Assembly: GCA_902362875.1 (NCBI GenBank) | Contig: CABIYF010000001.1 | Span: 109,085 to 173,084, forward strand | Direction of reading: 5' to 3' | DNA length: 64,000 bases | From: Eubacteriaceae bacterium | GTDB taxonomy: Bacteria > Bacillota > Clostridia > Lachnospirales > Lachnospiraceae | Part shown: piece after piece, positions 60,901-64,000 of the stretch | How positions within the stretch are numbered: the first letter of the stretch is position 1 | Layout: each line of letters opens with the position of its first letter | Made by a program: the position numbers and the translations under genes | Notes under the pieces: generated by a model | Told to the model about the DNA's origin: nothing | Databases searched by the model: none | Seen by the model: only the letters and a program-made list of their open reading frames with translations

Positions 60901-60915
60901 GATGCTTTAAAAAAA

Positions 60916-60944
60916 TTGAAGATAAGTATTGATTTAAGTATAGT
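60916..60944 (+). promoter_or_regulatory. Promoter of the LevR-like regulator
   Basis: TTGAAG (60916-60921), 17 bases, TATAGT (60939-60944), some 35 bases before the start codon and just after the operator-like repeats. Confidence 0.65.
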
Positions 60945-60984
60945 ATAGGCAGCTGGTAAGTACAGCGCAGAATAGGAGTTGCAT

Positions 60985-63585
60985 ATGAAACTGAGTAAAA
61001 ACAACAAAGAAAGAGTGTATGAATTTATCACAACATATTCATTAGAGTATGAACATGACGAATACCCACGATTTACTACAAACTTTTTATCTCAAAAATT
61101 AAATATGCAAAGAACCAATTTAAGCAGCATCTTAAACCAATTAGTTAATGAAGGGAAACTGATCAAGCAAAAAGGGCGCCCGGTCATGTATCAGTACATT
61201 AACTTATCTGAAGAAGCAGAACAGGTTTTTAAGAGACTGATCGGCTATGATCAATCATTAAAAGATGCGGTAGCTGGTGCAAAGGCAACGATTCTTTATC
61301 CAAAGGGAAAGCCTAGTATTCTTATCATTGCACAGCGAGGATGTGGAGCACATTATTTTGCGGAAACAGTTTTTGAGTTTGCTGTGAAATCCGGCGTAGT
61401 TAAAAATAGGGAAGCTTTATTGGTATTTGACTGTAAGGCTTACCAAGAAAATCCAGACTATCGACAGAAGTTACTTTTTGGAACTGAAGATAAAGTTGGA
61501 ATTTTAAATCAATCAGAAGATGGAATGCTGTTTATCAATCATATTGATATGCTTCCGGCCTATGAAAGGAGGCGTTTACTTTCTACGAAAGAAAGAGGAA
61601 TTTTAATCTGTCGTACTGATTTAAGTGTGGATCAGGAAATTTATCATTCATTACAAGAAAGAACAGATTTCGAAATCAAACTTCCAAATTTAAATGAACG
61701 ATCTATGGAAGAAAGATTTCAATTGATACAAAGCTTCTTATGTGATGAGATTAAAAATATTGGTAAAAATCTAGAAATGGATTCCAATATATTATCTGCA
61801 TTACTTCTATATGAATCAGATGATAACGTGACAGGATTAAAAAAGGATATTCATACAGGATGTGTAAATTGTTATGCACGAAAAGGAAGTTCAAAAAATA
61901 AATTCATTGAGATCTTACTCTCAGACTTTCCTGCATATGTGAGAAAAGGATTAATATACTCTAAAACACACAAAGAAGAGTTAGAAGAATTAGTTTCAGA
62001 ACAGTATGTTTACGCATTTACACATTCTACAATGTTGAAAAAGCAAGCACAAAAAAGCGAAGAAAAAAGAGATATTTATCAGTCGATTGATGATCGGAAG
62101 AAAAAATATAAGAAACAGGAGATCGAAGAGGAAGAGATTGATGCATATGTGTCCATTGCATTAAAAGAGGATTTCCAGAAGTATTATAACGAATTAAGTG
62201 GTAAAATTTCGAATCGGAACATGCTGGAAAATATCATTGCCAACAAGATGATTGAACATGTGGATCTGTTTTTGAAGAAAGCAGAAGAAACATTTCAGAT
62301 AAAATACGATGAAAAGATTATGTGTGCTTTGTGTCTCCATATGAATTCAGCATTGATTAGAAATGAATCAAAACAAAGAGTATCAAACGAAGAAATTGTG
62401 CAAATGACAGTTTCTTATCCGCAGGAATATCAGTTAGCGCAGGAATTTATTCTGGAAACAGAAGAAGTCTTTCATACTAGATTAAATGTGGACGAGATTG
62501 TATTTGTCATGATGTTCCTCTTAGAAGAAAGAGTAACAAAAAAGCAACAGGTTGTTACACTGATTGCAATGCATGGTGATCATTCCGCACAAGAAGTTGT
62601 GAAAACAGTCAATATCCTTTCGAATGAAAATAATACATATGCATTTAACTTACCATTAGATCAAAATATGAAAGAAGCGTATGAGGATTTCAAGAAAGAA
62701 ATCATTCGAATTGATCAGGGAAAGGGAATCATCCTGATCTATGACATGGGATCACTAAGGACAATGGCAGAATCCATAGCAGCGGAAACGAATATCGACA
62801 TTCGATTTGTAGAATCACCGATTACATTGATTGGTGTAGCATGTAGTAACAAAGCAAGTGAAGAAAAAGGAATTGAAGAAATCTACGGATATCTTCAGGA
62901 AAATTTCAAAACAGCAGCATACAGCAGAAATTATGATGGTAGTAATAAGATTGTGGTCATCACATCAAAATCTGAAACAGAAGCAGAAAAAATACAACGC
63001 TTCATCAATGAAAACATGAGTTGGAATGATGTAAAGATCAGGAGGATTGTAGCAGCGAATGAAGGACAACTCTACAGCATGATTGATAGCATTGCGGAAG
63101 AGGGAGAGATTGTTGGGATTGTAGGTGATTATGATCCACTACTTCATCAATACCAGTTTATTGATGTAAATCAGTTAATGAAATCAGAAAAAACAAACTT
63201 AGATGACTATATTCAGACACAGAATGAATTGGATAAAACGGGAATCACCGAAACGTATGAATATTTGGAAGAGAATTTTAAAGAGCTGGACATGGCCAAA
63301 ATTGAAGTGTATCTGGATGATTTCATGGACAAAGCACAGAATCTGTTAAAGGTAAGACTGGATGAAAACAAAAAAATCGGATTGATTATTCACATCGTAT
63401 GTTTACTAGATAGGATCAGACAGGAATACACACCTTCCATCAGCTTTATTGCATCAGGTGTGATTGACAAGAACAAGGAAATGGTTCCAGAAGTGAAAAA
63501 GCTTCTGAGGCCAATTGAAAAAGAGTTTAACGTATATATTAATGATACGGAAATTGCAACGATCATTACGATTATACGAGAATAG
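60985..63585 (+). CDS. LevR-type PTS-regulated transcription activator
   Basis: 866 aa from ATG 60985 (TAGGAG six bases upstream; a TTG at 60979 touches it). Domain order: N-terminal winged helix (about 10-70, 'LNMQRTNLSSILNQLVNEGKL'), degenerate AAA+/sigma-54-type domain (about 85-330) with an altered Walker A ('AQRGCGAHYFAET', no GKT) and no GAFTGA, then PRD (about 400-490), EIIA-Man-like (about 520-640, 'IAMHGDHSAQEV'), EIIB-like segment and a second PRD (about 760-866). Phosphorylation by the PTS on His residues tunes activity. It precedes a IIA gene, so it likely controls a sugar PTS continuing past the window. Confidence 0.85.
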   Translation: MKLSKNNKERVYEFITTYSLEYEHDEYPRFTTNFLSQKLNMQRTNLSSILNQLVNEGKLIKQKGRPVMYQYINLSEEAEQVFKRLIGYDQSLKDAVAGAKATILYPKGKPSILIIAQRGCGAHYFAETVFEFAVKSGVVKNREALLVFDCKAYQENPDYRQKLLFGTEDKVGILNQSEDGMLFINHIDMLPAYERRRLLSTKERGILICRTDLSVDQEIYHSLQERTDFEIKLPNLNERSMEERFQLIQSFLCDEIKNIGKNLEMDSNILSALLLYESDDNVTGLKKDIHTGCVNCYARKGSSKNKFIEILLSDFPAYVRKGLIYSKTHKEELEELVSEQYVYAFTHSTMLKKQAQKSEEKRDIYQSIDDRKKKYKKQEIEEEEIDAYVSIALKEDFQKYYNELSGKISNRNMLENIIANKMIEHVDLFLKKAEETFQIKYDEKIMCALCLHMNSALIRNESKQRVSNEEIVQMTVSYPQEYQLAQEFILETEEVFHTRLNVDEIVFVMMFLLEERVTKKQQVVTLIAMHGDHSAQEVVKTVNILSNENNTYAFNLPLDQNMKEAYEDFKKEIIRIDQGKGIILIYDMGSLRTMAESIAAETNIDIRFVESPITLIGVACSNKASEEKGIEEIYGYLQENFKTAAYSRNYDGSNKIVVITSKSETEAEKIQRFINENMSWNDVKIRRIVAANEGQLYSMIDSIAEEGEIVGIVGDYDPLLHQYQFIDVNQLMKSEKTNLDDYIQTQNELDKTGITETYEYLEENFKELDMAKIEVYLDDFMDKAQNLLKVRLDENKKIGLIIHIVCLLDRIRQEYTPSISFIASGVIDKNKEMVPEVKKLLRPIEKEFNVYINDTEIATIITIIRE

Positions 63586-63595
63586 GAGATTAATT

Positions 63596-63904
63596 ATGAC
63601 AAATGAAGAATTACAGATGATCAGCTTTGAAATTGTTTCTTACTCAGGAGATGCACGCTCGAAATTATTACTTGCACTGGAAAATGCAAAACAGGGAAAA
63701 TTTGAGGAGTGTGATAAATTAGTAGCACAGGCAAATGATTGTTTAAATGATGCACATGATGCACAGATGGATGTGATGAAAGTAGAAGCAAACGGAGAGC
63801 CTATTCAAATGGGATTTATCATGACACATGCACAGGATCATTTAATGACATCATTATTATTAAAAGATATTATCGGAACATTGATTGACGTTTATAGAAA
63901 ATAA
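63596..63904 (+). CDS. PTS lactose/cellobiose-type IIA component
   Basis: 102 aa from ATG 63596 (AATAGGAGAT upstream). Three-helix IIA-Lac/Cel protein: 'SFEIVSYSGDARSKLLLALENAKQG' region near residues 9-33, 'AHDAQMDVM', and the phosphorylation motif 'THAQDHLMTSLLL' near residue 80. It passes phosphate from HPr to a IIB partner for uptake of beta-glucosides or similar sugars. Eleven bases separate it from the regulator. IIB and IIC are not in the window. Confidence 0.92.
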   Translation: MTNEELQMISFEIVSYSGDARSKLLLALENAKQGKFEECDKLVAQANDCLNDAHDAQMDVMKVEANGEPIQMGFIMTHAQDHLMTSLLLKDIIGTLIDVYRK

Positions 63905-63911
63905 ATAGGTA

Positions 63912-63984
63912 ATTGCGAAACTCACGGTGCTCGTTCGCAATCTTGAACCAAAACAAGGTAGAATTCGTGCAGAGCACGAATTCT
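63912..63984. repeat. Pair of palindromes at window end
   Basis: ATTGCGAA (63912-63919) pairs with TTCGCAAT (63934-63941). Immediately after, AGAATTCGTGC (63960-63970) pairs perfectly with GCACGAATTCT (63974-63984). They are more G+C-rich than the surroundings and follow the IIA stop by about 8 and 55 bases. They may be a dispersed palindromic repeat or a processing/terminator structure. Confidence 0.6.
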
Positions 63985-64000
63985 GAAATGAAAAATAGAT

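Noticed and set aside
60985..63585. Sigma-54 (-12/-24) promoter linked to the LevR-like gene
   Set aside because: No TGGCAC-N5-TTGC sequence was seen upstream of the regulator or the IIA gene, and the regulator lacks GAFTGA.
1..64000. tRNA or rRNA genes
   Set aside because: I saw no cloverleaf with conserved T-arm (GGTTCGAATCC-like) and no rRNA signature in the window; a tRNAscan-SE run would settle this.

Overview
The window is low-GC Firmicutes DNA, most likely from an anaerobic gut member of the Lachnospiraceae. The signs are A+T-rich codon use, strong AGGAGG-type ribosome binding sites, oxygen-sensitive metabolism (Etf-linked dehydrogenase, siroheme sulfite reductase, selenium/molybdenum cofactor genes) and Clostridia-type regulators. 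Anaerostipes or a relative would fit, but nothing in the sequence proves a genus. Well-conserved metabolic operons sit between two decayed, more A+T-rich mobile regions.

Positions 1-4824 are prophage debris: a lysis module (small protein, XhlA-like protein, LLH holin, GH24 lysozyme with SH3 domain), a small HslV-like protein, a tyrosine integrase that has lost its start codon, and a broken head/metalloprotease gene. Positions 5128-10684 are a catabolic locus: HTH-cupin regulator, class III aminotransferase, cytidylate-kinase-like protein, and a single 882-residue protein joining an APC amine/amino-acid permease to an iron alcohol dehydrogenase. I infer uptake of an amino compound, transamination to an aldehyde and reduction to an alcohol or hydroxy acid. 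Positions 10867-14179 hold an orphan ATPase pair, a Fic protein, a tiny membrane protein and an AIM24 protein. Positions 14369-19002 are an Etf-coupled FAD dehydrogenase operon (EtfB, ferredoxin-EtfA, GlcD-like) with a YkvI-like transporter, followed by a secreted beta-helix protein.

Positions 20038-22290 are a TPP riboswitch controlling thiD and a cytX-like permease (pyrimidine salvage). Positions 23211-31238 make siroheme and its user: sulfite/nitrite reductase, siroheme synthase, hemB, hemL, hemA and a HemC-CobA-HemD triple fusion. A PAP2 phosphatase, a small DUF6465-like protein and a MATE pump follow. Positions 33858-45300 are a selenium/molybdenum cofactor factory: selD, moaA, moaC, MOSC-MogA fusion, modB, modC, modA, MoeA-like protein, ModE HTH protein, DUF3343, yedF, YqeB-cysteine desulfurase fusion and YqeC-XdhC fusion. 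No hydroxylase subunit is present. A ModE-operator-like palindrome lies directly before moaA. A PatB/MalY-type C-S lyase follows.

Positions about 46566-58401 are a degraded mobilizable/conjugative element next to an nhaC-like gene fragment: DUF3970, ParA, MOBP relaxase, coupling-protein fragment, a secreted toxin-like protein with a possible immunity gene, a frameshifted amidase, a lipoprotein and an ABC exporter. Positions 58489-60441 carry a frameshifted secreted protein, a membrane protein, a PadR regulator and a PocR-AraC regulator on the minus strand. The window ends with a LevR-type PTS regulator and a lactose/cellobiose IIA protein, preceded by operator-like repeats and an unexplained nested RNA-like hairpin.
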